Positions 28,713-37,811 are shown, counted from the first letter of the stretch. The stretch: DNA of 64,000 nucleotides from Shimia abyssi (GCF_003014475.1 NZ_PYGJ01000014.1:45396-109395), one strand, 5' to 3'. The notes: a model not told the origin generated them from the letters alone. Numbers and translations are program-made.

Positions 28713-29218
28713 GCCGCGTTCACGGCGTCATACCAACTTATCAACGCATCAATATCGGCGTCTACACACGCCGCTTCGCCGTCTGCGAATTCTTCAAACA
28801 TCTTCGCATTTAGTGGATTGGTGCCCGCTATCACAGTTGCGCCAGAGGCAGCAGCTTCGGCCAGTAAGTCGCGAAACCCGCGCCCTTCGGCTTCTTGTTT
28901 GCCAAATTTGTTGAGCAGAAACACGTCAAACGGATTGGCAAGGCTGCGTTCGACCTCGGCCACTGCCGTTGCCATTGCATCCGGGTCCAGCCGACATCCG
29001 CGCGCCTCTTTCCCGAGAAACTGTGAAATGCGGATCATCGGCCCGTCAGGCAAAACCTGAACATCCATGTCGCATTTTTGGTCGGTCTCGCAGCCCGAAT
29101 TGATCTGAACGATCCCCCGCGTCTTCAATCCGCGCGCTTGCAGTCGTTGGGCCAGCTCTGCCAAAAGCAAATCCAGCTCGCCGCGGCCATGGGCCATTGT
29201 GTAGGCAATTTTTAACAT
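28709..29218 (-). CDS. DUF2478 family NTP-binding-like protein
   Basis: The 169-aa protein resembles DUF2478: MLKIAYTMAHGRGELDLLLAELAQ start, CDMDVQVLPDG, ISQFLGKEARGCRLDP, and NPFDVFLLNKFGKQEAEGRGFRDLLAEA. Homologues often sit near molybdate genes, but none are here and the classic P-loop is absent. Function uncertain. Confidence 0.7.
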   Translation of the reverse strand: MLKIAYTMAHGRGELDLLLAELAQRLQARGLKTRGIVQINSGCETDQKCDMDVQVLPDGPMIRISQFLGKEARGCRLDPDAMATAVAEVERSLANPFDVFLLNKFGKQEAEGRGFRDLLAEAAASGATVIAGTNPLNAKMFEEFADGEAACVDADIDALISWYDAVNAA

Positions 29219-29249
29219 GAGAAGACCTTAGCGTGCTGGGACATCTGGT

Positions 29250-29693
29250 TCAATCACGTGGGCCCATCAAAGACCGAGGCAACAGGCGGCCGATGAGAGA
29301 GACCAGAAAGGCGGTGCTGATCCCAAAGCACAGTATCCCGGTCACCCCGCCAAAGGCCCCAAAAACGCGGAATTCGATGGGTAGCACGATATCGCCATAT
29401 CCAACGGTCGTGTAAGTCACTAGCGCGAAATAAAGTGAATCGAACCAGAAAACAAAGGCGTCCATGTAAATCATGATGCCAGCCCAGAACCAAACCTGAA
29501 TGGTGTGCGACAATACGATCATGGCAAAGGCCACCAACACCATCACAGCCACCTGAACCGAACGGCGGTGCAGGTGCAATGGTTGCGCAATCCGCTCTAA
29601 CAACCCAATCGCAACTGTCAGCATGCCCACATGGATAACTGCGCAAACACCCAGCACGATGGAGCCCCAGAAAAGCTGGTCGATCTGTCCCAA
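29250..29693 (-). CDS. Two-helix potassium-channel-like protein
   Basis: The 147-aa protein carries an ion-channel pore: WFDSLYFALVTYTTVGYGDIVLP, with TVGYGD selectivity filter, flanked by membrane helices (about residues 8-32, 47-73 and 108-131). No RCK domain is present. The start is TTG 29693 with AGGAG six bases before it. Confidence 0.85.
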   Translation of the reverse strand: MGQIDQLFWGSIVLGVCAVIHVGMLTVAIGLLERIAQPLHLHRRSVQVAVMVLVAFAMIVLSHTIQVWFWAGIMIYMDAFVFWFDSLYFALVTYTTVGYGDIVLPIEFRVFGAFGGVTGILCFGISTAFLVSLIGRLLPRSLMGPRD

Positions 29694-29765
29694 TGTCTGC
29701 TCCTGCTTCTTACCGCCTCAGGTTATCGCCCACGCACATGGGGCCGCAAGACGTGAACAGCAATG

Positions 29766-30998
29766 CTAGGCTTTTACGACGCCATTCTCCAGCCACCCAT
29801 CAAAGATCGACAAGACGGTTTCGCAAAACTGGGCGTCGTTGATGTGACAGTCAAGTGGGACATAGTCCACATTATCCGGCATTGCGTCTTCTATCGCGCT
29901 AACAAAGGCGGCAAGCCCCGCGGCATCATGCAAATCGGCGCCGGGTCGGTCCCATTCGTTGCAGCCACCTTTGGGCATGATGAACGTGGTCGGACCCTTT
30001 GCGCCAGACAGCTTTTCGGCGTGGGCCAAGGCCACGTCCCGCCGTTCGGATGCGCTCAGAACGACAGCCTTTAACAGCCGGTTGTGATCATGTGCTGGTT
30101 TATCTCCCATTTGCTCCGGGACAGGTTTCCACCCGACCAGATCAACCAGATCATAGCACGCCGGGGCAACGATCTGTGGTGTCGCCGTGGCCCCGGCGTT
30201 GGTCAACCGGTCTGCGCCCGCTGACAGGCCGCCAAAAATGTGATTGCCCACCTCTTGGGTTGCAAAATCCATTGCACAGGCAAAAGACCCCTCTGCGGCG
30301 AGCGATTCAAACGCCCGCCCGCCCATTCCGGTGGCATGGAATACGGCCACTTCAAACCCGCGCTCTTCTAGCGCTGGTTTCAGTGTGATCATGTAGCGTA
30401 GGATCGTTTTTCCAAACGACGTCATTCCGATCAACGGCCTGTCACCTTTTGGTTTTTCCACAGCTCGCGCCGCGCCCAGAACCGCGCCTGCCGCTTGCGA
30501 CAGAGACGACTTGCAGACCGAGTTCAATCCATAAAGCCCACCGGCCCACAGAATCATCTGAATATCTGCAGCAAGCCGCTCTGGCGGCAACAGCTGCGAG
30601 AAACTGACCGTGGAAACCACGTATTTCGGTACACCCAGTGGCAGCGCCTGACATACGTCCAGCGCCAAATCCGTGCCCATCGTGCCACCAAGCACAACGA
30701 CGCCGTCAATTTTGCCCTCACGGTACAGGCGCAACGCCAGCATTGACGCACCGTGCGCCATAATCTGCATCGCGGTGTTTTCGTCGCCGCTGTCGATGGC
30801 TGCCTCTATCGAACTGCCGCCTTCCTCTGCCACGACGTGCTTGGAATAGTCCGTCGGCGCGGTCGGATCGCCCAGCACACTGACATCCATAGACAAAACC
30901 TGCCCGCCTTGGCCGCGAATACAGTTTGACATATAGTTCAGTTCATCATCCTTGGTGTCGTAAGTACCAACCACGAGTATCGTCTTATCTTGGCTCAT
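29766..30998 (-). CDS. Tm-1-like ATP-binding domain protein (UPF0261)
   Basis: The 410-aa protein matches UPF0261/Tm-1 N-terminal domain: ILVVGTYDTKDDELNYM, LGGTMGTDLAL, GMTSFGKTILRYM, HATGMGGRAFESLA, and the C-terminal HDHNRLLKAVVLSASERRDVALAHAEKL. In plants and many bacteria the domain is joined or paired with a TIM-barrel protein; no such partner is seen here. It is the last gene of a tight operon with the kinase, phospho-lyase and aldehyde dehydrogenase (4-base overlap with the kinase). Its metabolic role is unknown. Confidence 0.85.
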   Translation of the reverse strand: MSQDKTILVVGTYDTKDDELNYMSNCIRGQGGQVLSMDVSVLGDPTAPTDYSKHVVAEEGGSSIEAAIDSGDENTAMQIMAHGASMLALRLYREGKIDGVVVLGGTMGTDLALDVCQALPLGVPKYVVSTVSFSQLLPPERLAADIQMILWAGGLYGLNSVCKSSLSQAAGAVLGAARAVEKPKGDRPLIGMTSFGKTILRYMITLKPALEERGFEVAVFHATGMGGRAFESLAAEGSFACAMDFATQEVGNHIFGGLSAGADRLTNAGATATPQIVAPACYDLVDLVGWKPVPEQMGDKPAHDHNRLLKAVVLSASERRDVALAHAEKLSGAKGPTTFIMPKGGCNEWDRPGADLHDAAGLAAFVSAIEDAMPDNVDYVPLDCHINDAQFCETVLSIFDGWLENGVVKA

Positions 30999-31927
30999 GA
31001 GGGGCTCCGCTTGAGATAGGAATTGGCTTGGCGCAAGGCGCGCGAAATCATGCGTTTTGACCTGGCTTCACCACCGGGTTCGCTGCGACGGGGGATGATC
31101 CATCCGACATAAGTGAGCGCGCGCAGCAAAAGGGCAAGGTCCAGCTCATCCGTGCTCACGACACGACGGTCTGCGTATCCGGTGATCAATGCGGAACGAA
31201 GGGCGTCAAAATCCGGTCGTTCGACATAGCGGATCAAGAAGGTTGCAAGCTCAAAAGCGCGATAGCCGATGGCGCTGTCGTCGAAATCCAAAAGGCCAAT
31301 GCGGGTGCCGTTGACCAGCAGGTTTTCACTCACGAGATCCGCGTGGATCAATCCCGTGTCTCCGACAAAAAGCGTAGCGTTATCCCGTGCTTTTCTGGTG
31401 GCATCATCAAATAGAGATCTGTTAACCGAGGTCAATTCAGGATGATCCCAATATGGCCCCCAAAGTGGAGTGTCACCGATCAATGCTTCTAACGTCCAGT
31501 CTGGGCGTATGAACTCATCGGGCGGTTGCCAGCTATCCGTAACAGTATGCAACCGCGCCATTTCACGCCCAACGCGTTTGGCCATCGCCAAGGGGTCGCC
31601 TTCTATGGTGGTTTCCTGACCAATTGGCGCACCGTTCAGCCATTGCAAAACGCTGACATGCGTGTCGGCAAGGGGATTGAGTAAACACCCATTCCTGTCG
31701 GCAATCGGCCTGGGCACGTGCAGCCCTTGATCCGCCAGATGAGCGCACCAGTTTAGCTCTGATATGAGTTCATCGGCAGTGCGATAGCCCGGGCGATGCA
31801 GGCGGAGTGCATAAACCTGGCCGCAATATTCAACGCGGTAGACATGGTTTTCACGCTGGGCAACCAACTGCGCATGCGCGCTTTCCATGCCCCACATTGC
31901 CAAAGCCAAATGAACATTCTGCTCCAT
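30995..31927 (-). CDS. Small-molecule kinase, aminoglycoside-phosphotransferase family
   Basis: The 310-aa protein has the APH kinase core: YRVEYCGQVYALRLHRPG (nucleotide lobe), LIHADLVSENLLVNG (catalytic HxDxxxxN) and GLLDFDDSAIGYRAFELA (metal Asp). It shares one base (TAATG) with the end of the phospho-lyase gene. In hydroxylysine and amino-alcohol breakdown a kinase of this family makes the O-phosphate used by an AGXT2L-type phospho-lyase, so I infer an amino-alcohol kinase. A homoserine-kinase-like role is the alternative. Confidence 0.82.
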   Translation of the reverse strand: MEQNVHLALAMWGMESAHAQLVAQRENHVYRVEYCGQVYALRLHRPGYRTADELISELNWCAHLADQGLHVPRPIADRNGCLLNPLADTHVSVLQWLNGAPIGQETTIEGDPLAMAKRVGREMARLHTVTDSWQPPDEFIRPDWTLEALIGDTPLWGPYWDHPELTSVNRSLFDDATRKARDNATLFVGDTGLIHADLVSENLLVNGTRIGLLDFDDSAIGYRAFELATFLIRYVERPDFDALRSALITGYADRRVVSTDELDLALLLRALTYVGWIIPRRSEPGGEARSKRMISRALRQANSYLKRSPS

Positions 31928-33210
31928 TATGGCTCCAGTGGTGTTTCAGTAAGCGCCTCGTCCAGCCGTTCCAGCATCATGTCCGCGTTTTCGCGCGAAA
32001 ACGGCATAGGCGGGCGGATTTTCAGCGCGTTGTAATTGATGCCGAGAAAATTGAGCAGCACACCTTTTTGGCGCATCACGTTGGCGACGCGTTTGGTAAA
32101 CGCGGTTGCGGGCGCCTTGGTATCTTTGTCCAAGACCATTTCCGCTCCAAAAAACAGGCCAGACCCACGGACGTCACCAATACAGTCATGACGCCTGGCA
32201 AGCTGGCGCAGGCCATCTCGGGCATAATCGCCAACCACGCGTGCGTTTTCCATCAAACCTTCGTCCTGCACGACATTCAGTGTTGTCAGCGCAGCCGCAG
32301 CAGAAACGGGGTTGCCGCCAAAGGTGTTGAAATAGCGAAAATTCGTGCGAAACGCCGTCATGATATCAAGACTTGTGACAACACCGCCTACCGGGTGGCC
32401 GTTTGCCATGGGTTTGCCCAAAGTGACAACATCGGGAACAAATCCGGCCTTTTGATGCCCCCAAAAGTCGGTACCAAGGCGCCCGAAACCGGGCTGTACC
32501 TCATCCGCAATGATAAGGCCGCCTGCCTTGCGAACTGCATCGATTGCGGGCTTCAGGAACCCAGTCTCAAGTGCGGGAAACCCTTCGTTGGCGAAATAGG
32601 GACAAATGATAAGCGCGGACAGCCCATGCCCCCGCTCGGCAAGGTCCGCGATAGATTTCTCAACCTCTGCTGCAAAGGCCAAAGCATGGGTCTCTCCTTC
32701 CGGCCGTCGATAGCTGTCCGGGGCGGGCACAAAGGCAACATTGTCCCATCGATTGGGGGGAGGGTTGGTACAGCTGAGCTGTGATACAGCCATGGTATTC
32801 CCGTGATAGGTGTGATCCGTGGCGATCACTCCGGTTTTGCCCGTGACCGCCTGGGCCATGCGCAGCGCAATATCATTGGCCTCAGACCCTGTGCAGGTCA
32901 TGATCGCGGTGTTGAGCGGCTCAGCAAAAGTTGCCGTCAAAGCCTCGACATAGTGCAGGATACCTTCATGCAGATAGCGTGTGTGCGTATTGAGCGCTGC
33001 CGCTTGGCGTGAGATGGCCTCAACAACCTTGGGGTGGCAGTGACCCACATGCGGCACGTTGTTATAGCAGTCGAGGTATTGCCGCCCGTCCGCATCCCAA
33101 ACCCAGACGCCATCGCCCCGGACCATATGTACCGGGTCTTCGTAGAACGTGCTGACGTTCGGGCCCAATAGCTGGGCCCGGCGCGCAATGAGGTTCTGCG
33201 TATCTGGCAT
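31927..33210 (-). CDS. Class III PLP enzyme, AGXT2L-type amino-alcohol O-phosphate phospho-lyase
   Basis: The 427-aa protein has class III aminotransferase fold, but its motifs follow the phospho-lyase branch (ethanolamine-phosphate and 5-phosphohydroxylysine phospho-lyases): NTHTRYLHEGILHYVEAL, CTGSEANDIALRMA, ADEVQPGFGRLGTDFW and the PLP-lysine motif TLGKPMANGHPVGG. The reaction expected is elimination of phosphate and ammonia from an O-phosphorylated amino alcohol to give an aldehyde. ATG 33210 overlaps the aldehyde dehydrogenase stop by one base (TGATG). Kinase downstream and aldehyde dehydrogenase upstream complete the route. A plain aminotransferase remains possible. Confidence 0.82.
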   Translation of the reverse strand: MPDTQNLIARRAQLLGPNVSTFYEDPVHMVRGDGVWVWDADGRQYLDCYNNVPHVGHCHPKVVEAISRQAAALNTHTRYLHEGILHYVEALTATFAEPLNTAIMTCTGSEANDIALRMAQAVTGKTGVIATDHTYHGNTMAVSQLSCTNPPPNRWDNVAFVPAPDSYRRPEGETHALAFAAEVEKSIADLAERGHGLSALIICPYFANEGFPALETGFLKPAIDAVRKAGGLIIADEVQPGFGRLGTDFWGHQKAGFVPDVVTLGKPMANGHPVGGVVTSLDIMTAFRTNFRYFNTFGGNPVSAAAALTTLNVVQDEGLMENARVVGDYARDGLRQLARRHDCIGDVRGSGLFFGAEMVLDKDTKAPATAFTKRVANVMRQKGVLLNFLGINYNALKIRPPMPFSRENADMMLERLDEALTETPLEP

Positions 33211-34694
33211 CACAACTTTATCCAAGCGGTTTTGAGGTCGACGTATTTTTCAAAAGCATGCATGGACTTGTCGTGCCCGCTACCCGATTGTTTGACGCCG
33301 CCCAGTGGTACAGTGTTGTCCGCCCCGCCATAGGTGTTCACATGCACAACACCCGACCGAATGCCAGCCACCATGCGATGCGCGCGGCCCAGATTTTTGG
33401 TCCAAACGCCTGCGGCCAGCCCATAGTCGGTGCCATTGGCAATCGCCAGGGCCTCGGCCTCGGTTGAAAATCGTGTAACCCCTACAACTGGCCCGAACAC
33501 TTCTTGCTGGGCGAGGCGATCTGTTGGTTTCACATCGGTGACAACAGTAGGCGCCATGTAGTAACCGCCAGTTTCTTCAAGGATGCGATTTCCCCCGGTA
33601 GTGATGGTGTTCCCCTCGGCGATCGCACTCTCGATAAACCCAAGATTTCCCTCCAACTGCCGCAAGGAATTCACCGCACCAATCTGGGTAGCGAGGTCCA
33701 ATGGATCACCGACCTGCATCTGGCTGGCATAGTGGGCAACACGTGCTACAAATTCGTCATGAATGCTGTCTTCGACCAACAATCGAGAGCCCGCGACGCA
33801 AACCTGCCCCGAGTTTCGGAATATCCCGGCGGCAGAGACTTTGGCAGCTTCCTCTAAATCAGGCGCGTCGGCAAAAACGATGTTGGGGGATTTGCCACCC
33901 AGTTCCAAATACACCCGCTTCAGGTTCGAGCGAGCCGAATATTCGAGCAACCGTCGTCCAACATCCCCTGACCCCGTAAAGACCAAAACGTCGACATCCA
34001 TCGACATAGCAAGCGCCTCGCCCGTGATCGCGCCTGCGCCCGTGACCACATTCAGTACACCGTCAGGTAATCCCGCTTCGGCGGCAAGCTCAGCCAGTTT
34101 CAACAGGCTGAGCGACGCGGTTTCTGCCGGTTTCAAGACAACCGAATTCCCTGCTGCCAAGGCAGGCGCCAGTTTCCATGCGCCGATCATCAACGGGAAA
34201 TTCCACGGAACAATTGCGCCAACAACGCCGACAGGTTCCTTGTGGATCAGGCCCAGAATCCCTGGATCGGTAGGGGCAATCTCACCATAGACCTTGTCCA
34301 GCGCTTCGGCATAATACCGGAACGTGCCCGCCGCAGAGCCAGGCTCGGCCTTGAGCGCCATATTAAACTCGGTCCCGTTGTCGCGCACGCCGAGAACCGC
34401 CAGTTCAAATGCATTGGCTTCGATCAGGTCTGCCAGTTTTTGCAGAACTTTTTTGCGCATTGCGGGCGCTGCTCGGGACCAGCGACCATCATCAAATGCT
34501 GCCCGTGCGGCTGAAACAGCGCGGTCCACGTCGTTGCTTGTCGCATTCGCAATCGTGGTCAGCGTTTGTCCGTTGATCGGGGATTGTACTTCAAGTGGGT
34601 CTCCCGAACCTTCCTGCCACGTTCCCGCGACAAAAAGCGTTTGCGGCGGAACATGTGCATTCCGAAGTTCGTCGATGCGTGCTTGGTCGACCAT
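33210..34694 (-). CDS. NAD(P)-dependent aldehyde dehydrogenase
   Basis: The 494-aa ALDH has VPWNFPLMIGAWKLAPALAAGN, catalytic Glu in LELGGKSPN and catalytic Cys in NSGQVCVAGSR. The overall pattern is closest to PuuC/betaine-type enzymes acting on amino- or aryl-aldehydes. A very good SD (AAGGAGG) precedes ATG 34694. It is likely to oxidise the aldehyde made by the phospho-lyase. It could also serve as the missing CHMS dehydrogenase (HpaE) of the ring-cleavage route. Confidence 0.92.
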   Translation of the reverse strand: MVDQARIDELRNAHVPPQTLFVAGTWQEGSGDPLEVQSPINGQTLTTIANATSNDVDRAVSAARAAFDDGRWSRAAPAMRKKVLQKLADLIEANAFELAVLGVRDNGTEFNMALKAEPGSAAGTFRYYAEALDKVYGEIAPTDPGILGLIHKEPVGVVGAIVPWNFPLMIGAWKLAPALAAGNSVVLKPAETASLSLLKLAELAAEAGLPDGVLNVVTGAGAITGEALAMSMDVDVLVFTGSGDVGRRLLEYSARSNLKRVYLELGGKSPNIVFADAPDLEEAAKVSAAGIFRNSGQVCVAGSRLLVEDSIHDEFVARVAHYASQMQVGDPLDLATQIGAVNSLRQLEGNLGFIESAIAEGNTITTGGNRILEETGGYYMAPTVVTDVKPTDRLAQQEVFGPVVGVTRFSTEAEALAIANGTDYGLAAGVWTKNLGRAHRMVAGIRSGVVHVNTYGGADNTVPLGGVKQSGSGHDKSMHAFEKYVDLKTAWIKL

Positions 34695-36178
34695 TTGGCC
34701 TCCTTAAGGTCTTGGCGGTCCTTGAGGACACGAAAGAAATGAATAACGAGAACGCCCACGATCATAAGGAACAGGACCATGGCGATGGGGCGGTCAATGA
34801 AATCAAACGGGGTTTTTACCCGCGCCATCCCGGCGCGCAGTTTCACCTCCATGATGCCACCCAGAACCATTCCCAGAATGATCGGCACGGCGGGAATAGA
34901 AAGGCGTTTGAGCACAAAGCCAAAAATGCCAAACCCGGCGGCGATCATGCAGTCTGTGACGGAGTTGCGCAGTGAATAAACGCCGACAAAGCTTAGCACG
35001 AGAATGCAGGCCCCTAGGAAACGGTTTGGGATTTTTACAACCTTGATCAGATGGTTGGTGGCAAACAGCAAGAAGATGAGAACCATCACATTCAGGATCA
35101 GCAGCGCGATATAAAGCGCGACGACAAAGTCCATTTGGTTCTGGAACAGCTGCGGTCCGGGGACGACGTTATGCACATAAAACACTGATAACATCATCGC
35201 TGTGAGGGCTTCACCCGGTATCCCAAGTGCCAAAAGCGGGACCATTGCGGCGGCCGGTACGGCGTTGTTGGCGGTTTCGGCTGCGATCAGCCCTTCGGAT
35301 GAGCCATGGCCAAAGTCTTGCGGGCGTTTGGATGTCTTCTGCGCATAGGTGTAGCTCAGGAACTGAGCGGTGAACTCGCCCACGCCAGGGATCATGCCCA
35401 TTAATACACCAAAAGTGCCTGAGACACCCGCCACCCGCGGATGGCGCGCCAGCTCGCGCAGGCCCTGAAACAGCCCACCACGCAATTTGGTCATGCGGAT
35501 TTTTTCGTCATCGCCCTGCAACAGAAAGAACGCCTGACTAAGAGCAAAAAGGCCCAATACAACAACGATCAGATTAACGCCCGACGATAGGAAGGACTGA
35601 TCAAATGTGTAGCGTTTCGAGTATTTTACAGCCTCAAGGCCTACTGTGTTCAGGAAAATGCCGAAACATGCCATCGCCGCTGCAATCAGAGACTGACCCC
35701 TATGCGCGATCACCACGAGGATGATGCCAAGCAAAGCGGCAAGGAATATCTCGCGGCTGCCGAACAGCGGCGCGACCTTGGCCAACAAAGGCGCGAACAG
35801 GATCAGACAGATGACCGAAAATACGCCACCAAAGAACGACGCTGAGTAAGCCAAGGACAATGCGCGCCTCGCCTCGCCGCGCGCCGTCATGGGATAGCCA
35901 TCATACGTCGTGAGCGCGTTGACCGCAGTGCCCGGCGTGTTGATCAAGATCGCCGGGATGGAGCCGCCATACATTGAGCTTCCATAAATACCGAGCAGTA
36001 CGGTCAAACCGACAATTGGATCCATGGAAAAGGTTGCAGGCAACAGGATCGCAATCGCAACAGCCGGGCCGACACCGGGAATGGCCCCGATCAAAACGCC
36101 ACCAACCGATCCGGCCAGCAACGCCAGCAAGACGTCCCATCGGGCCAGAATGTCGACCGAGGAAAGGATGAGTTCCAT
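34559..36178 (-). CDS. tctA: Tripartite tricarboxylate transporter, large membrane subunit TctA
   Basis: The 539-aa protein has about 11-12 hydrophobic helices and the TctA signatures GAIPGVGPAVAIAILLP, GIYGSSMYGGSIPAILINTPG and GMIPGVGEFTAQFLSY. The family length is about 500. The frame runs 136 bases into the aldehyde dehydrogenase gene, adding about 45 basic residues (KWSTKHAS... to NPRSTDKR). Either the overlap is real or the original stop was lost. Confidence 0.92.
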   Translation of the reverse strand: MELILSSVDILARWDVLLALLAGSVGGVLIGAIPGVGPAVAIAILLPATFSMDPIVGLTVLLGIYGSSMYGGSIPAILINTPGTAVNALTTYDGYPMTARGEARRALSLAYSASFFGGVFSVICLILFAPLLAKVAPLFGSREIFLAALLGIILVVIAHRGQSLIAAAMACFGIFLNTVGLEAVKYSKRYTFDQSFLSSGVNLIVVVLGLFALSQAFFLLQGDDEKIRMTKLRGGLFQGLRELARHPRVAGVSGTFGVLMGMIPGVGEFTAQFLSYTYAQKTSKRPQDFGHGSSEGLIAAETANNAVPAAAMVPLLALGIPGEALTAMMLSVFYVHNVVPGPQLFQNQMDFVVALYIALLILNVMVLIFLLFATNHLIKVVKIPNRFLGACILVLSFVGVYSLRNSVTDCMIAAGFGIFGFVLKRLSIPAVPIILGMVLGGIMEVKLRAGMARVKTPFDFIDRPIAMVLFLMIVGVLVIHFFRVLKDRQDLKEAKWSTKHASTNFGMHMFRRKRFLSRERGRKVRETHLKYNPRSTDKR

Positions 36179-36188
36179 TTTCCGCCCT

Positions 36189-36719
36189 TTAGAAGTTCAG
36201 GATAAAGAAAGTGCGCAAGGACCCCGGTAGATACTCATAGAGCAATGCACCGGGTATTTTCACTTCGAGGAACGACTTGAACAGCAGCACCACGCCAAGG
36301 CCAAACATACTTGAGATCAGGACCATACGTTTGTCGCGATACCCCAATCGCCAGATCAGGATCGGCATGAAAATCATGGTGACAGGCAAATAGCCAATCA
36401 CGGGTACCAGCAGCACGTAGAGCAGGAACCAGCCAACCCATTCGATCGCGACCAGCCAGATACGCCACTCAACATAATCCGCGCGTTCGAATTTGCGTCT
36501 GGGTAATTTCCAAAGATGTAATCCGCCGAAAACAACCATGCCTACTAACCCTACAGCGGGCCAAAACCGGGGTTGGGCAAAAAACTTGGTTTTCTTAACC
36601 CACTTGGTTTGCTCTCCGATTTGCGACAGCAACAAAAGAGCAACCACAAAGAAGACAATCGCAAAAACAAGCTGGCCGCGCATTGGGCCGGGAAAGCGTT
36701 TTTCTTCTGGTGAACTCAT
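36189..36719 (-). CDS. tctB: Tripartite tricarboxylate transporter, small membrane subunit TctB
   Basis: The 176-aa protein has four hydrophobic segments and the TctB layout (QLVFAIVFFVVALLLL, FWPAVGLVGMVVFGG, GWFLLYVLLVPVIGYLPVT). It lies 10 bases before tctA and follows tctC after a hairpin. Confidence 0.88.
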   Translation of the reverse strand: MSSPEEKRFPGPMRGQLVFAIVFFVVALLLLSQIGEQTKWVKKTKFFAQPRFWPAVGLVGMVVFGGLHLWKLPRRKFERADYVEWRIWLVAIEWVGWFLLYVLLVPVIGYLPVTMIFMPILIWRLGYRDKRMVLISSMFGLGVVLLFKSFLEVKIPGALLYEYLPGSLRTFFILNF

Positions 36720-36743
36720 TGCCGAGACCCTTTGAATGCATTT

Positions 36744-36773
36744 GGGGCCGGGTGTACATTACATCCCGGCCCC
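36744..36773 (-). promoter_or_regulatory. Intercistronic hairpin between tctC and tctB
   Basis: A perfect 9-bp stem GGGGCCGGG/CCCGGCCCC with a 12-base loop lies between the tctC stop and the tctB start. No T-run follows on the minus strand, so it is more likely an mRNA-stabilising or partial-stop element raising tctC over tctBA than a full terminator. Confidence 0.7.
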
Positions 36774-36786
36774 GTTTTCGAGGGGG

Positions 36787-37728
36787 TTATTCGAGCAGAG
36801 TGCCGATATGCGCCACGGTTGCTTTGTCCTTAGCGATGATATCAGCTGACGCATCTGCGTCTGCCCAATACACCAGCGCACCCGTTTCTTTGGCGACGGC
36901 TTGAGCGCGATCGCTCATGACGGTTTTCTTGGCCACCTCTGCGATCTTGTCGCGTACGTCTTGCGGAGTGTCCTTGTGAACGAACAGCCCGTTCCACAAA
37001 GCGATGTCCAGCGATCCATCCAGCTCTCCGATGGTGGGCGCATCAGGCACAAGCGAGATGCGCTCGCCGGTGATCGATGTCAGAACCTTGACGTCGCTCA
37101 GGCATGGCAGGATCAACTGCAATGTGGTGTTGATCACATCCGCATCACCAGACGCCAACGTGTTGCAGTCCAGCGCATCAAAGGCGGCATCTGAACCCCA
37201 TTCAAAACCAGCGTTTACAGCAAAAGCCTTGGTCACTTGGGTTGGTGTCAAAACGTCGCCGAAATGGCCCAAGGCCACGTCGTTAGACTTGGCATATTCC
37301 GCCAGCTCCGCCATCGACGAATAGGGCGCGTCTCCGCTGGTGGCGATGACAAATGGATAGGTCAGAAAGATGCCGACCGGTGCAAACACCTCATCGGCCA
37401 GTTCGTCGATCCCTATCTCGTGTCCGATAACTGGTACAGCAGGCACAAACGAACCAACCGTGTATCCATCCGCCGGTGCCGTGGCGACACCGATGGCACC
37501 GGGGAAGGGGCCGCCGCCACCGCCGGGTTTGTTGACAACAGCCGCAGGCACGCCGTACGCGGCCTGAAAGTCTTCTGCGATCATGCGGGTCAAGACATCT
37601 TCGAGGTCTCCCGGAGGCCATGGCACTACAAAGCTCACAGGTTTCTCTGGGTATTCTGCCAGCGCTGCGCCGCCGAGCGTTGCCATCGTCATTGCGAGGG
37701 CGCCGCCAAGAAGTTTCGAAGGTTTCAT
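36787..37728 (-). CDS. tctC: Tripartite tricarboxylate transporter, solute-binding protein TctC (Bug family)
   Basis: The 313-aa periplasmic receptor has a Sec signal (MKPSKLLGGALAMTMATLGGAALA-EYP) and the Bug-family start YPEKPVSFVVPWPPGD, with KPGGGGGPFPGAIGV and the C-terminal VAKKTVMSDRAQ region. ATG 37728 follows GGGAG. Bug proteins bind small carboxylates, nicotinate or aromatic acids; the ligand here is unknown. It is the first gene of the minus-strand catabolic operon. Confidence 0.93.
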   Translation of the reverse strand: MKPSKLLGGALAMTMATLGGAALAEYPEKPVSFVVPWPPGDLEDVLTRMIAEDFQAAYGVPAAVVNKPGGGGGPFPGAIGVATAPADGYTVGSFVPAVPVIGHEIGIDELADEVFAPVGIFLTYPFVIATSGDAPYSSMAELAEYAKSNDVALGHFGDVLTPTQVTKAFAVNAGFEWGSDAAFDALDCNTLASGDADVINTTLQLILPCLSDVKVLTSITGERISLVPDAPTIGELDGSLDIALWNGLFVHKDTPQDVRDKIAEVAKKTVMSDRAQAVAKETGALVYWADADASADIIAKDKATVAHIGTLLE

Positions 37729-37784
37729 GTTGTTCTCCCAATCCAACAGTGGTTCATTATTCAAACCGAAGGTTCGAAAATAGA

Positions 37785-37811
37785 TTGACAGGTTAAGTAT
37801 TATTCTGTCAA
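37785..37811. promoter_or_regulatory. Inverted repeat TTGACAG-N13-CTGTCAA, candidate operator
   Basis: A perfect 7-bp inverted repeat (37785-37791 and 37805-37811) around an AT-rich centre lies between the divergent tctC and iclR genes. Position and symmetry suit an IclR-type operator controlling both directions. The arms also resemble -35 boxes facing away from each other, so promoter overlap is possible. Confidence 0.6.

Noticed and set aside
31807..32784. 325-codon plus-strand open frame
   Set aside because: Shadow of the phospho-lyase gene on the other strand; Cys/His-rich translation without domain logic.
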